Source: Achromobacter xylosoxidans (GTDB taxonomy: Bacteria; Pseudomonadota; Gammaproteobacteria; Burkholderiales; Burkholderiaceae_B). From it: DNA of 64,000 nt. The notes beneath the pieces were generated by a model. It was given only the letters and a program-made list of their open reading frames with translations. It was not told the DNA's origin and searched no databases. Of this stretch, positions 28,064 to 37,883 are shown in pieces. Made by a program: the position numbers and the translations under genes. The number at the start of each line of letters is the position of its first letter. Position 1 is the stretch's first letter. The stretch spans positions 6,324,001 through 6,388,000 of the forward strand of contig NZ_CP061008.1 in the NCBI RefSeq assembly GCF_014490035.1. Reading direction: 5' to 3'.

Positions 28064-28650
28064 GACGGGTCTTTCTCCTTGTCGCTGAGCACGAACGTGA
28101 AGTCCATCCACGGCGTCGACTGTACCCAGGAGCTGCTATTCAGGGCGTTGACCTGGAAGGGCCGCGGCAACAGCGACGTATCCAGGCGCAGGCGCAACTG
28201 GCCGCCGTACAGCACGCCCGCGTCAAAGTCGCCAGCGTCCGCCACCGGCCAGTTGCGGATGTGCCGGATGACCCCCATGGCGTCATCCAGCGAGGCGACC
28301 GGGAAGGTCAGTTCGCCCACGCCGACCCGCCATTGCCGGGTCAGGGCGTTGTAGATGATGCGCCAGGTGCGGGATGTATCGACCAGGGACTTGTCGAACC
28401 ACCACCAGCGTTCGCGGTTGATGTTGAGATCAGCAGTTAGGTAGAGCGGAACACCGCGCTGGGCCGCGTCCCGCAGTTGCTGGTTCAGTTCGAACTCGAT
28501 GTCCGCGTCGATTTCCAATTTGCCGTCGCGCACCGCCGGGCGAACTTCGGTGACTTTGGGTTCGGCCCCATGCGCCTGCCCGCCCGGCACAAGAGAAAGC
28601 AAGGCAGATGCGAGCAACAACCCGAGAATTAAGCGCGGAATAATGGACAT
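28060..28650 (-). CDS. DUF4390-family exported protein
   Basis: The 196-residue protein has a signal peptide (about 1-29). The rest matches the DUF4390 pattern (KLEIDADIEFELNQQLRDAAQRG..., RWWWFDKS, TWRIIYNALTRQWRVG). No enzymatic motif is visible. The gene lies between rsmB (40-bp gap) and the sensor kinase (4-bp overlap), an arrangement seen in related genomes. It may be a periplasmic partner of the sensor (inference). The function is not established. Confidence 0.85.
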   Translation of the reverse strand: MSIIPRLILGLLLASALLSLVPGGQAHGAEPKVTEVRPAVRDGKLEIDADIEFELNQQLRDAAQRGVPLYLTADLNINRERWWWFDKSLVDTSRTWRIIYNALTRQWRVGVGELTFPVASLDDAMGVIRHIRNWPVADAGDFDAGVLYGGQLRLRLDTSLLPRPFQVNALNSSSWVQSTPWMDFTFVLSDKEKDPS

Positions 28651-28690
28651 ACGGCACCGGAACTACGTCATGCCCCCTATTCTTGGCGAT

Positions 28691-30028
28691 TCAGGACTGC
28701 TTGGCAAACAAGGCGTAGAAAAACCCGTCGCGCTGCGCCGCAGGTGTTGCATCGACCGCAACTGGCAGCAATTGGCCGGGCGCGTCCAGCCGCTGCGCCT
28801 CCGGATGGCGCTGCATGAACTCCAGCGCCTGGCGCGTGCCCTCGATCGGGAAGATCGAGCAGGTCACGTAGAGCAGCCGCCCGCCGGGCGCCACCGTGCG
28901 CCAGAGCGCGTCCAGGATGCTGGCCTGCAGGGTGGCCGTGCGGCGCACGTCGTTCTCGCGCCGCAGCCAGCGGATATCAGGATGGCGGCGCACGATGCCC
29001 GAGGCCGTGCAGGGCACGTCGGCCAGCACCGCGTCGAACGGCTTGCCGTCCCACCAGGCGTCCAGGTCCGCCGCATCCGCCGCTTTCAATTGGACACGGT
29101 CGCTTGCCAGGCCCAGCCGGTCCAGGTTCTGCCCGACGCGGGCCAACCGGTCGGCATCGGCATCCAGCGCCAGCAGGTCGATATCGGCCAGCTCCAGCAG
29201 GTGGGCGGTCTTGCCGCCGGGTGCCGAGCAGGCGTCCAGCACCCGCATGCCATCGGCGGGCGCCAGCAGCTCGGCCGCCAGCTGCGCGCCGGCGTCCTGC
29301 ACCGACCACCAGCCCTCGGCAAAACCGGGCAATTGCGCCACCGGCTTGGGCGTGGCTAGCACCAGGCCGGACTGGCCCACGGGCTCGGCCGCCAGGCCCA
29401 CGGCCTGGAAGGCGGCCAACACCTGTTCGCGGCTGGCGCGGCGGCGGTTGACGCGCAGCGTCAGCGGCGCTGGCAGGTTGGCCGCGGCCAGGATCTCGCG
29501 CCACTCGCGCGGGTAAGCCACGCTCAGCTGCTTGACCCACCAGCCGGGGTGGTTCCATTGGGCCTCGGGGCTATCCGCCACGGCAGCCTCGAGCGCCGCG
29601 CGCTCGCGCAGGAAACGGCGCAGGCAGGCGTTGAGCATGCCCTTATAGGAAGCCAGGGCGCGGCTGCGGGAGGCCGCCGTCACGGCCTGATCCACCACCG
29701 TGTGCGCCGCGTAGACCGGCATGCCCGGCAGGGCTGCCGCGGCGTCGCCCTCTTCCTTCAGCAGGGTCAGCGACACCAGCAGCAGCGATTCGAACAGCAC
29801 GCTGGGATAGCGCTGCACCATCTCGCGGCCCACGGCGTCGGCCCAGCCCAGATAGCGCATCGCATGGAACGACACGGCCTGCGTGGCGGGCCGCAAGGAC
29901 GATTCCACGCCGGCCAGCGCGTCCGTCAGGGAGCGGCCGTCCAGCACGCCCTCGACCACCTCCGCGCTGGAAAGCAGGACGGAGGACAGCGGAGGGGCCA
30001 GATTGGGGGAGTCGGAACGCGTGGACAT
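28691..30028 (-). CDS. rsmB: 16S rRNA (cytosine967-C5)-methyltransferase RsmB
   Basis: The 445-residue protein has an N-terminal NusB-like RNA-binding domain (about 20-160) and a C-terminal methyltransferase. The SAM motif is LDACSAPGGKTAHLLELA. Two catalytic cysteines sit in DVPCTASGIVRRHPDIRWLR (release) and YVTCSIFPIEG (nucleophile). It methylates C967 of 16S rRNA. It is the first gene of the rsmB-DUF4390-kinase-regulator-trkA-trkH operon. The commonly adjacent fmt/def are instead 20 kb away in this window. Confidence 0.95.
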   Translation of the reverse strand: MSTRSDSPNLAPPLSSVLLSSAEVVEGVLDGRSLTDALAGVESSLRPATQAVSFHAMRYLGWADAVGREMVQRYPSVLFESLLLVSLTLLKEEGDAAAALPGMPVYAAHTVVDQAVTAASRSRALASYKGMLNACLRRFLRERAALEAAVADSPEAQWNHPGWWVKQLSVAYPREWREILAAANLPAPLTLRVNRRRASREQVLAAFQAVGLAAEPVGQSGLVLATPKPVAQLPGFAEGWWSVQDAGAQLAAELLAPADGMRVLDACSAPGGKTAHLLELADIDLLALDADADRLARVGQNLDRLGLASDRVQLKAADAADLDAWWDGKPFDAVLADVPCTASGIVRRHPDIRWLRRENDVRRTATLQASILDALWRTVAPGGRLLYVTCSIFPIEGTRQALEFMQRHPEAQRLDAPGQLLPVAVDATPAAQRDGFFYALFAKQS

Positions 30029-30120
30029 GATGCAAATTCAGGAGATAAGACCGCTATGGTAGCCGGACCTGGACGAATGGCGGCCGTCACGGCACACTGG
30101 CCCCAGCCACGGAGCCCCTC

Positions 30121-30753
30121 ATGACCCTCGCCACCCTGCTGCTCTTCATCCTGGCCTCGGCCGTCACCATCATCACGCCAGGCCCCACCGTCCTGCTCGC
30201 CATGAGCAACGGTTCGCGCCACGGCGTGCGCGCGGCCTGCTGGGGCATGGCCGGCGCGGTACTGGCCGACCTGGTCCTGATCGGCGCGGTGGCGTCGGGC
30301 CTGGGCGTGGTGCTGGCGGCGTCCGAAATCGCCTTCCAGCTCATCAAATGGGTGGGCGCGGCCTATCTGGCCTATCTGGGCTGGAAGATGCTGCGCTCGG
30401 ACGCGGCGCTGGTCATGCCTGCCGCCCAGGCGGACGCCCGGCGTCCGGCCGGCCTGGCACTAGGCCTGCGCAGCTTCGCGGTGGCGCTGACCAACCCCAA
30501 GGCGCTGCTGTTCATGTCCGCCTTCCTGCCCCAGTTCATCAATCCGGCCGCCCCTCTGCTGGCGCAATACGCCGTGCTGGCCGGGGTCATGGCGCTGATG
30601 AACATCGCCGTGATGCTGGCCTATGCCGCGCTGGGCGCCCAGATGGTGCGCGCCTTCCAGGGCGCCGGCCTGCGCTGGCTGAACCGCGTCTGCGGGGGGC
30701 TGCTGATTGGGCTGGCGGGGACGCTGGCCTTGTACCGGCGCAGCGCGCCTTGA
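30121..30753 (+). CDS. LysE/RhtB-family amino-acid exporter
   Basis: The 210-residue protein has about six hydrophobic segments. The family signature is TIITPGPTVLLAMSNGSRHG (residues 17-36). AYLAYLGWKML and FAVALTNPKALLFMSAFLPQF follow. Such carriers export amino acids such as threonine, homoserine or leucine, driven by the proton gradient. It is divergent from rsmB and converges on the IclR gene 28 bp away. The substrate cannot be told from sequence. Confidence 0.9.
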   Translation: MTLATLLLFILASAVTIITPGPTVLLAMSNGSRHGVRAACWGMAGAVLADLVLIGAVASGLGVVLAASEIAFQLIKWVGAAYLAYLGWKMLRSDAALVMPAAQADARRPAGLALGLRSFAVALTNPKALLFMSAFLPQFINPAAPLLAQYAVLAGVMALMNIAVMLAYAALGAQMVRAFQGAGLRWLNRVCGGLLIGLAGTLALYRRSAP

Positions 30754-30781
30754 GCGGTTTTCCCCGCGGCGAGGCCGCCCG

Positions 30782-31534
30782 CTAGGCCCGCCCCAGCTGT
30801 CGCGACAAAAAGCTGCAGGTCGCCACCAGCAGCTTGGCGCACTCGGCCACGTTGCCCTCCATGCGGTGCTTGGGTCCGGCAACCGCCACGGCCAGCGTCT
30901 CGTTGTTGATGGTAAGCGTCGTCGCGACTGCCCACACGTCGTAGACGTTCTCGCCCCGGGTCACGAAATAGCCGTTCTTGCGGCTTTCCAGAATGTCCTG
31001 GATCAGCGCCGCATGCTCCGTCTTGGTCTCCGGCGTGATCGCGGCGAGTTGCTGGTCTTCCAGCCATGCGCGCAGCTCGCGCTCCTTCAGGGTGCCCAGG
31101 AAGGCCTTGCCGATGGAACTCGAATGCAGCGGCTTGAACTCCCCGGGCTTGGCCGAATAGCGGATGGAGTGCAGCCCCTCGATGACCTGCAGGTAGATCG
31201 CCGATTCGCCCAGGCGCTTGCCCAGGATCACGGTTTCGCGCGTGGAATCGCGCAGCCGCTCCAGGACCTGGGTGACGTGCTCGATGAACGGGTCTTTGGC
31301 CAGGATGTCGCTCGTCACGTCATACATGCGTTTGGTGGGATACAGCGTGCGCGGACGGTTCAGCGTGTACAGGTAGCCGCGCGCCGTCAGCGTCGAAACG
31401 ATGGCATGGCAGGTGCTCTTGGGAATGCCGGCCGCCTCGGCCAGGTCGGTCAGCGATAAAGGCCGTTCGTTGGCCTGAAACGCTTCAAAGACGTCAAGCA
31501 CACGCTCGACGCCGGTCACCGTGACTCCAGACAT
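30782..31534 (-). CDS. IclR-family transcriptional regulator of the mutase island
   Basis: The 250-residue protein has the IclR winged helix (about 8-70: TGVERVLDVFEAF, LSLTDLAEAAGIPKSTCHAIVSTL) and the IclR ligand domain (about 80-245: GKRLGESAIYLQVIEG, SSIGKAFLG, FVTRGENVYDVWAVATTL). I set the start at ATG 31534, preceded by AAGGAAG. Longer in-frame extensions upstream have no ribosome binding site and cross the promoter region. It is divergent from the crotonase-mutase operon, which it most likely controls in response to a pathway intermediate (inference). Confidence 0.9.
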   Translation of the reverse strand: MSGVTVTGVERVLDVFEAFQANERPLSLTDLAEAAGIPKSTCHAIVSTLTARGYLYTLNRPRTLYPTKRMYDVTSDILAKDPFIEHVTQVLERLRDSTRETVILGKRLGESAIYLQVIEGLHSIRYSAKPGEFKPLHSSSIGKAFLGTLKERELRAWLEDQQLAAITPETKTEHAALIQDILESRKNGYFVTRGENVYDVWAVATTLTINNETLAVAVAGPKHRMEGNVAECAKLLVATCSFLSRQLGRA

Positions 31535-31625
31535 GGCGCTTCCTTCATGGAAAGTGGGATAGCCGAAATTCAGCCCGCTGAATAAATCCGATAAATCCGT
31601 TCCGTTCCCGATTTGCCGCAGGATT

Positions 31626-31645
31626 TTGTTCGTAATACCGAACAA
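31626..31645. promoter_or_regulatory. Candidate IclR operator TTGTTCG-N6-CGAACAA
   Basis: The 7-bp arms are perfect, with a 6-bp spacer, in the divergent control region. It lies just upstream of the possible -35 of the mutase operon, where an IclR activator would bind. GTTCCCGA also occurs twice nearby (31604 and 31654). Confidence 0.45.
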
Positions 31646-31651
31646 CTGTCC

Positions 31652-31680
31652 TTGTTCCCGAATATTTTGCTTCATACCAT
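31652..31680 (+). promoter_or_regulatory. Possible promoter of the mutase operon
   Basis: TTGTTC (31652-31657) and TACCAT (31675-31680) are separated by 17 bp, 39 bp before the crotonase start. The -10 is weak, as expected of an activator-dependent promoter. Confidence 0.3.
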
Positions 31681-31718
31681 CCTCAGCACGCAATACACCT
31701 CGACGGAGATCAGAAAGC

Positions 31719-32494
31719 GTGCAGACGAACAAGGACATCGCGGTAGAGGAGCGCGCAGGCGGCGAAGTGTGGGTCACCATCGAGCGGCCGCACAAGCACA
31801 ACGCGCTTGCCCGCACGGTGCTCACCGAACTCGGCCAGGCAGTGCTGGCGTTGGGCGCGCGCAAGGATACGCGCTTCGTCGTGCTGACCGGCGCCGGCGA
31901 CCGGTTCTTCGCGGCGGGCGGCGATCTGGTGGAACTGGCCGACGTGCGCGAAGAAGCCGCAGCCATCGACATGGCCGAACAATCCCGCGCCGCGCTGGAC
32001 GCAGTGCGCAACTGCCCTGTACCGGTGCTGGCCTACCTGAACGGCGACGCGATCGGCGGCGGCGCCGAGCTGGCCCTGGCCTGCGACATGCGCATGCTGG
32101 CCAGCCACGCGCACATCGGCTTCATCCAGGCGCGTCTGGCCATCTCGTCCGTGTGGGGCGGCGGCGTCGATCTGTGCCAATTGGCCGGCGGCGCCCGCGC
32201 CATGCGCATGATGAGCCGCGGCGAACTGATAGACGCGCCGCTGGCGTTGGACTGGGGCCTGGCCGACGCCATCGGCTCCGACGGGCCAGCGGGCGCGGAC
32301 ATGCAGGCCTTCCTCAAGCCGCTGCGACTCTGCGCGCCGCAGGTACTGCGGGCCATCAAGGCGCAAACCGCGGCCTGGCGCCAAGGCGCATCGTACGAGG
32401 CGCGCCGCGCCGTCGAACGGCAGCACGCGATCGGCACCTGGCTGCATGAGGATCACTGGCGCGCGTCCGACGCGTTTCTTGCGAGGAGTGCCAA

Positions 32495-32498
<4 letters not shown>
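31719..32498 (+). CDS. Crotonase-superfamily enzyme, possible acyl-CoA decarboxylase
   Basis: The 259-residue protein has the crotonase fold: oxyanion-hole segments RFFAAGGDLVEL and AIGGGAELALACDMRML. The first hydratase glutamate (GGGAEL) is present. By eye the second one falls in FIQARLAISSVWGGG, where no Glu is found, so a classical hydratase is unlikely. Methylmalonyl-CoA decarboxylase (ScpB) is a crotonase that sits in the E. coli mutase operon, which suggests a similar role here (inference). I chose the GTG start at 31719 because of GGAGAT upstream. The stop overlaps the mutase start by 4 bp. Confidence 0.8.
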
Positions 32499-34113
<1,615 letters not shown>

Positions 34114-34117
<4 letters not shown>

Positions 34118-34530
34118 GCGCCCAACAGACCTCTGCCGCCCTGGCGGCCAAGCGTATCCTGATCGGCAAGCCCGGCCTGGACGGCCACGATATCGGCGCC
34201 AAGATCGTCGCGCTGACACTGCGCAACGCAGGCGCGGAAGTCATCTACACCGGCCTGCGCCGCAGCCCGCTGCAGATCGCGCAGGTCGCGGTGGACGAAG
34301 GCGTGGACGCGGTCGGCCTGAGCATCCTGTCCGGCAGCCACCGAGAGCTGGTCGCCGAGGTCATGGCGCAGCTGCGTGAACTGCGGGCGCACGGCGTGAA
34401 GGTCTTCGTGGGCGGCACCATTCCCGCCGAAGACTGGCCCTACCTGAAAGAACTGGGCGTGGCGGCGATCTTCACCGCAGACATGCCGCTGGACGACATG
34501 GTCCGGGCCCTGGCGCAGAGCCTGTCATGA
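34114..34530 (+). CDS. Acyl-CoA mutase small subunit, B12-binding
   Basis: The 138-residue protein is a stand-alone cobalamin-binding domain. It has the DxHxxG motif in KPGLDGHDIGAKIV, whose histidine ligates cobalt in the base-off/His-on mode, together with LSILSGSH and VFVGGTIP lining the nucleotide tail. It completes the catalytic subunit encoded upstream, with a 4-bp ATGA overlap. Split large/small subunits are known for isobutyryl- and 2-hydroxyisobutyryl-CoA mutases and for archaeal methylmalonyl-CoA mutase. Confidence 0.94.
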
Positions 34531-35654
34531 ACGCGCCGCTCGCGGGGATCCGGATCGTCGAAGTCGGCCACATGCTGGCCGGCCCCTATTGCGGCCTGAT
34601 GCTGGCCGACATGGGCGCCGAGGTCATCAAGATCGAAACGCCCGAAGGCGATATCGGTCGCAGCGTCAGCCCCCATTTCGTGGGCCCGCACAACGCCTAC
34701 TTCGCCAGCCTGAACCGCAACAAGAAGAGCGTGGTGCTCGACCTGGCCGGCGACGAGGGTCGCGCGGCGCTGGGGCGCATCGTCGAAACCTCGCACGCGC
34801 TGGTGACCAACCTGCGGCCTTCGGCCATCCGCAAGCTCGGCCTCACCTACGACGCGCTGCGGCGCTGGAACGAACGGCTGGTCTGCGTGGCGTTGACCGG
34901 TTATGGACTGGACGGCCCCTACGCGGACAATCCCGCCTACGACTATGTCATCCAGGCGATGACGGGCGTCATGGCGTTGACCGGCGACCCCGACGCGCCG
35001 CCCACCAAGGCCGGCTATTCGGCGGTCGACAACTCCGCCGGCCTGGTGGCCGCGGTAGGACTGCTGGCCAAGATCGTGCAGGGCCAGGGCGGCCAGGTCG
35101 ACGTGGCGATGTACGACGTCATGCTCTCGCAGCTCAACTACCTGGCAGGCGCGGCGCTGAACGCGGGCGAAACCATAGAGCGCCTGGCGGACTCCTCGCA
35201 CCCCTATGTAGTGCCGGCGCAGATTTTCGCGACGGCGAACGGCTGGCTCACGCTGTTCATCACCCACGACAAATTCTGGCAGACCTTCTGCGGCGAGATC
35301 GGTCGCCCCGAATGGATCGCGGACCCGAAGTTCGCCACCATGGCGGGACGCCGCAAGCACAGGGCCGAGGTCATCGCCGCCATCGCGCAAGTGCTGCGCC
35401 AGGCGCCCGCCAGCGCGTGGGTGCGCCGCCTGAGCCCGCTGGGCGTGGTGGTGGCCGAGGTCGGCACCTTGAATGCGGCGCTTTCCAGCGACATCACCGC
35501 TGCCCGCGAACTGGTCGTGGCACTGGGCGATGGCCGCCTGCCGCTGCAGGCCGTGGCCAGCCCGATCCGCTTCCAGGGGTATGCCCCCGCCTATGGCTTG
35601 CCCCCGCTGCTGGACGAGCACGGCGACGAAGTGCTGGGCAGGGTCAGGACATGA
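34527..35654 (+). CDS. Class III (CaiB/BaiF-type) CoA-transferase
   Basis: The 375-residue protein starts with the family pattern GIRIVEVGHMLAGPYCGLMLADMGAEVIKIE. It has RNKKSVVLDLAGDEGR and the catalytic aspartate in NPAYDYVIQAMTGVM (about residue 135). These enzymes transfer CoA between carboxylic acids in the cytoplasm. In this operon it probably makes the CoA ester that feeds the mutase, with succinyl-CoA or a product CoA ester as donor (inference). It is unrelated in fold to ScpC, the transferase of the E. coli sbm operon. It overlaps both neighbours by 4 bp. Confidence 0.92.
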   Translation: MNAPLAGIRIVEVGHMLAGPYCGLMLADMGAEVIKIETPEGDIGRSVSPHFVGPHNAYFASLNRNKKSVVLDLAGDEGRAALGRIVETSHALVTNLRPSAIRKLGLTYDALRRWNERLVCVALTGYGLDGPYADNPAYDYVIQAMTGVMALTGDPDAPPTKAGYSAVDNSAGLVAAVGLLAKIVQGQGGQVDVAMYDVMLSQLNYLAGAALNAGETIERLADSSHPYVVPAQIFATANGWLTLFITHDKFWQTFCGEIGRPEWIADPKFATMAGRRKHRAEVIAAIAQVLRQAPASAWVRRLSPLGVVVAEVGTLNAALSSDITAARELVVALGDGRLPLQAVASPIRFQGYAPAYGLPPLLDEHGDEVLGRVRT

Positions 35655-36556
35655 GCGCCCCGCCCCTGGACCGCTGGGCGCTGAGCCGCGCGCTCACGCG
35701 CATGGCCAACGCCGACGCTGCTGAAGTTGCGCGCTTCGCGCTGCGCGACGCGACGTCGCACGCCGCCCGGCGGATCGGCATCACAGGAGCTCCCGGCGCC
35801 GGCAAGAGCACCCTGGTCGGACACCTGGCGCTGGAACGCGCGCCGCAGGGACGGCTGGGCGTGCTGGCCGTCGATCCGAGCAGCCCGAAGAGCGGCGGCG
35901 CCATCCTGGGCGACCGCGTGCGCATGGACGACCTGGCCGGCATCGGCGACTTGTACATCCGCTCGCTGGGTTCGCGCCGCACTTGCGACGGGCTGGCCGA
36001 CAACCTGCCCGAGATGCTCGACATCATGGACGAGTTCGGTTTCGACGAAGTGCTTCTGGAGACGGTCGGCATCGGCCAGGCCGAGTATGCAGCCCGTGCG
36101 CAAGTCGACACGCTGGTGCTGGTCCTGCTGCCCGAAAGCGGCGACATGGTCCAGGCCATGAAGGCCGGCATCATGGAAATGGCCGACATCTACGTCGTGA
36201 ACAAGGCGGACCTGCCGGGCGCGAAAAGAATGGCCACCGACATACAGCGCATCGCCGCTGTGAACCGGCAACCGGAGGGAGCGTGGCGCGCGCCGGTGCT
36301 GCTGGCCTCGTCCACGCAACCGGACTCGATCCGGGCGCTATCGGAAGCCATAGACCGGCATCAAGCCTGGCGCGCCACCGACCCGGCACGGCGCCAGCGC
36401 CTGCGCGCCGAGCGGCTGCGCTACCGGCTGCGGCGCATGCTCGAAATGCGCATCGCACATGCCATCTCGCACGCGGACGATGGCTTGTTCGACGCCCCAC
36501 TACGCCAGCAGATGAGCCGGATACTCGCCGCAGCCGGCGCCACGCTCGATTCTTGA
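35651..36556 (+). CDS. meaB: MeaB/ArgK-type mutase-chaperone GTPase
   Basis: The 301-residue G3E GTPase has the P-loop GITGAPGAGKSTLVGHL (about 41-57), VDPSSPKSGGAILGDRVRM, the switch region LETVGIGQAEYA and the base-specificity motif NKAD. MeaB proteins load and protect adenosylcobalamin on acyl-CoA mutases. The C-terminal dimerisation arm is Arg-rich. The start overlaps the CoA-transferase stop by 4 bp, and the coupling to the mutase genes confirms the partner. Confidence 0.95.
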   Translation: MSAPPLDRWALSRALTRMANADAAEVARFALRDATSHAARRIGITGAPGAGKSTLVGHLALERAPQGRLGVLAVDPSSPKSGGAILGDRVRMDDLAGIGDLYIRSLGSRRTCDGLADNLPEMLDIMDEFGFDEVLLETVGIGQAEYAARAQVDTLVLVLLPESGDMVQAMKAGIMEMADIYVVNKADLPGAKRMATDIQRIAAVNRQPEGAWRAPVLLASSTQPDSIRALSEAIDRHQAWRATDPARRQRLRAERLRYRLRRMLEMRIAHAISHADDGLFDAPLRQQMSRILAAAGATLDS

Positions 36557-36572
36557 CCCCCGGGGACCCGTC

Positions 36573-37538
36573 ATGCTCACACGCCTGTTCGCATCGCTGT
36601 TGACCGCCGTCTGCATCGCCGCGCCGGCTGCGGGCGCGGACGCCGCATTTCCAGACAAGCCTGTCAGGATCATCGTCCCGCAGACGCCGGGCGGCGCCTC
36701 CGATGTGCTGGCCCGCATCATCGGCCAGAAGCTCACGGCCAAATGGGGCCAACCAGTAGTGGTGGAAAACCACGCCGGCGCGGGCGGCAATGTGGGTATG
36801 GAACTGGTCGTGCGCGCCGCGCCCGACGGCTACACCCTGCTGATGAGCTACGTCGGCACCCAAGCCATCAACGGCGCGCTGTACCGCAAGCTTTCCTTTG
36901 ATCCTGTCCGGGATTTCGCGCCGGTCGCCACGCTGGCCACCCTGCCCTTCGTGATGGTGACCCGGGCGGACTCGCCGTTCAAGACCGTTGCCGCGGTCGT
37001 GGCTGCCGCGCGCACGTCGCACATCACCTACGGCTCGGCCGGCAATGGCTCCGTCAATCACCTGCTGGGGGAGATGTTCAACGCCGCCACCGGCGTCAAG
37101 CTCACGCACATTCCCTACCGGGGCGCGGCGCCGGCGCTGCAGGACTTGATGGGAGGACGGATCCAGGTGGTGTTCACCAGCCTGCCCTCCGTCATCGGCG
37201 CCCTCAAGAGTGCCACCCTTTATCCGATTGCCGTCACCAGCGCGCGCCCCGCCGCCGCATTCGACAGCATTCCAACCATCGCGCAGGCCGGGTTCAAGGA
37301 CTTCGACGTCAATCCGTGGTTCGGCCTCATGGCCCCCGGACGCACGCCCCCCGCGTTGATCCAAAAGATCAATAGCGACGTGAACGACATCCTGCGCACG
37401 CCGGAAGTCGCGGCCAGCTTCGCAGCGCAGGGCGCCGAACCCTACATCACGCAGCCGGATGAGTTCGCGGAGATCCTGCGGGTCGATGCCCTGAAGTGGG
37501 GCGAAGTGGTGCGCGCCTCCGGCGCGCAAGTGGATTGA
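36573..37538 (+). CDS. Bug/TctC-family binding protein of the mutase island
   Basis: The 321-residue exported protein has a signal peptide (about 1-23) and the Bug pattern FPDKPVRIIVPQTPGGASDVLARIIGQ, NHAGAGGNVGMELVVRAAPDGYTLL and GSAGNGSVNHLLGEMF. It starts 16 bp after meaB in the same operon, so it probably binds the pathway substrate, presumably a carboxylate, in the periplasm (inference). No matching permease is encoded in the island. Confidence 0.9.
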   Translation: MLTRLFASLLTAVCIAAPAAGADAAFPDKPVRIIVPQTPGGASDVLARIIGQKLTAKWGQPVVVENHAGAGGNVGMELVVRAAPDGYTLLMSYVGTQAINGALYRKLSFDPVRDFAPVATLATLPFVMVTRADSPFKTVAAVVAAARTSHITYGSAGNGSVNHLLGEMFNAATGVKLTHIPYRGAAPALQDLMGGRIQVVFTSLPSVIGALKSATLYPIAVTSARPAAAFDSIPTIAQAGFKDFDVNPWFGLMAPGRTPPALIQKINSDVNDILRTPEVAASFAAQGAEPYITQPDEFAEILRVDALKWGEVVRASGAQVD

Positions 37539-37541
37539 TCC

Positions 37542-37883
37542 ATGTCGCGCGCGCTGATCCGGTCGTTGAAGAAGACGCAGCGCCTGGGAGCGCATGCCCA
37601 GGCATCGACCGCGCAGCGGCAGGACGCGCGTTCGGCCGCGCAATCGCTGTTGCAACGCAGTGTGAGATTCAAGCATGACCGCCTGGCCGTCCTGCGGCTG
37701 GCGAACGCGGTACAGCTGGGCGCCAACGTCGACGAGACGCTGTGGGATTACTGCCTTGCGGTAGCAAGCAATTTGGCGGACCCGACGCAGTTGCAGAAGG
37801 TCCTGGCGCTGCGCCGCGGCGCGACGGACCAGCCGACCGGCGGCACAACGCCGGCGGAACCGAACCCCAGGAGACAGGCATGA
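37542..37883 (+). CDS. Unknown 113-residue protein locked into the operon
   Basis: I do not recognise this protein. It has no signal peptide, membrane segment or cysteine-rich motif. The first 45 residues are rich in Arg, Lys, Ala and Gln (KKTQRLGAHAQASTAQRQDAR), the middle looks helical (LAVLRLANAVQLGANVDETLWDYCLAVASNL), and the tail is Pro/Thr-rich. It starts 3 bp after the Bug gene stop, and its own stop overlaps the next start by 4 bp, so it is very likely translated. It may be a soluble accessory factor. No function can be assigned. Confidence 0.6.
   Translation: MSRALIRSLKKTQRLGAHAQASTAQRQDARSAAQSLLQRSVRFKHDRLAVLRLANAVQLGANVDETLWDYCLAVASNLADPTQLQKVLALRRGATDQPTGGTTPAEPNPRRQA

Noticed and set aside
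30782..32011. Long IclR frame extending across the divergent promoter
   Set aside because: The added N-terminus overlaps the crotonase gene and lacks a ribosome binding site. The ATG at 31534 has AAGGAAG and starts the family pattern.
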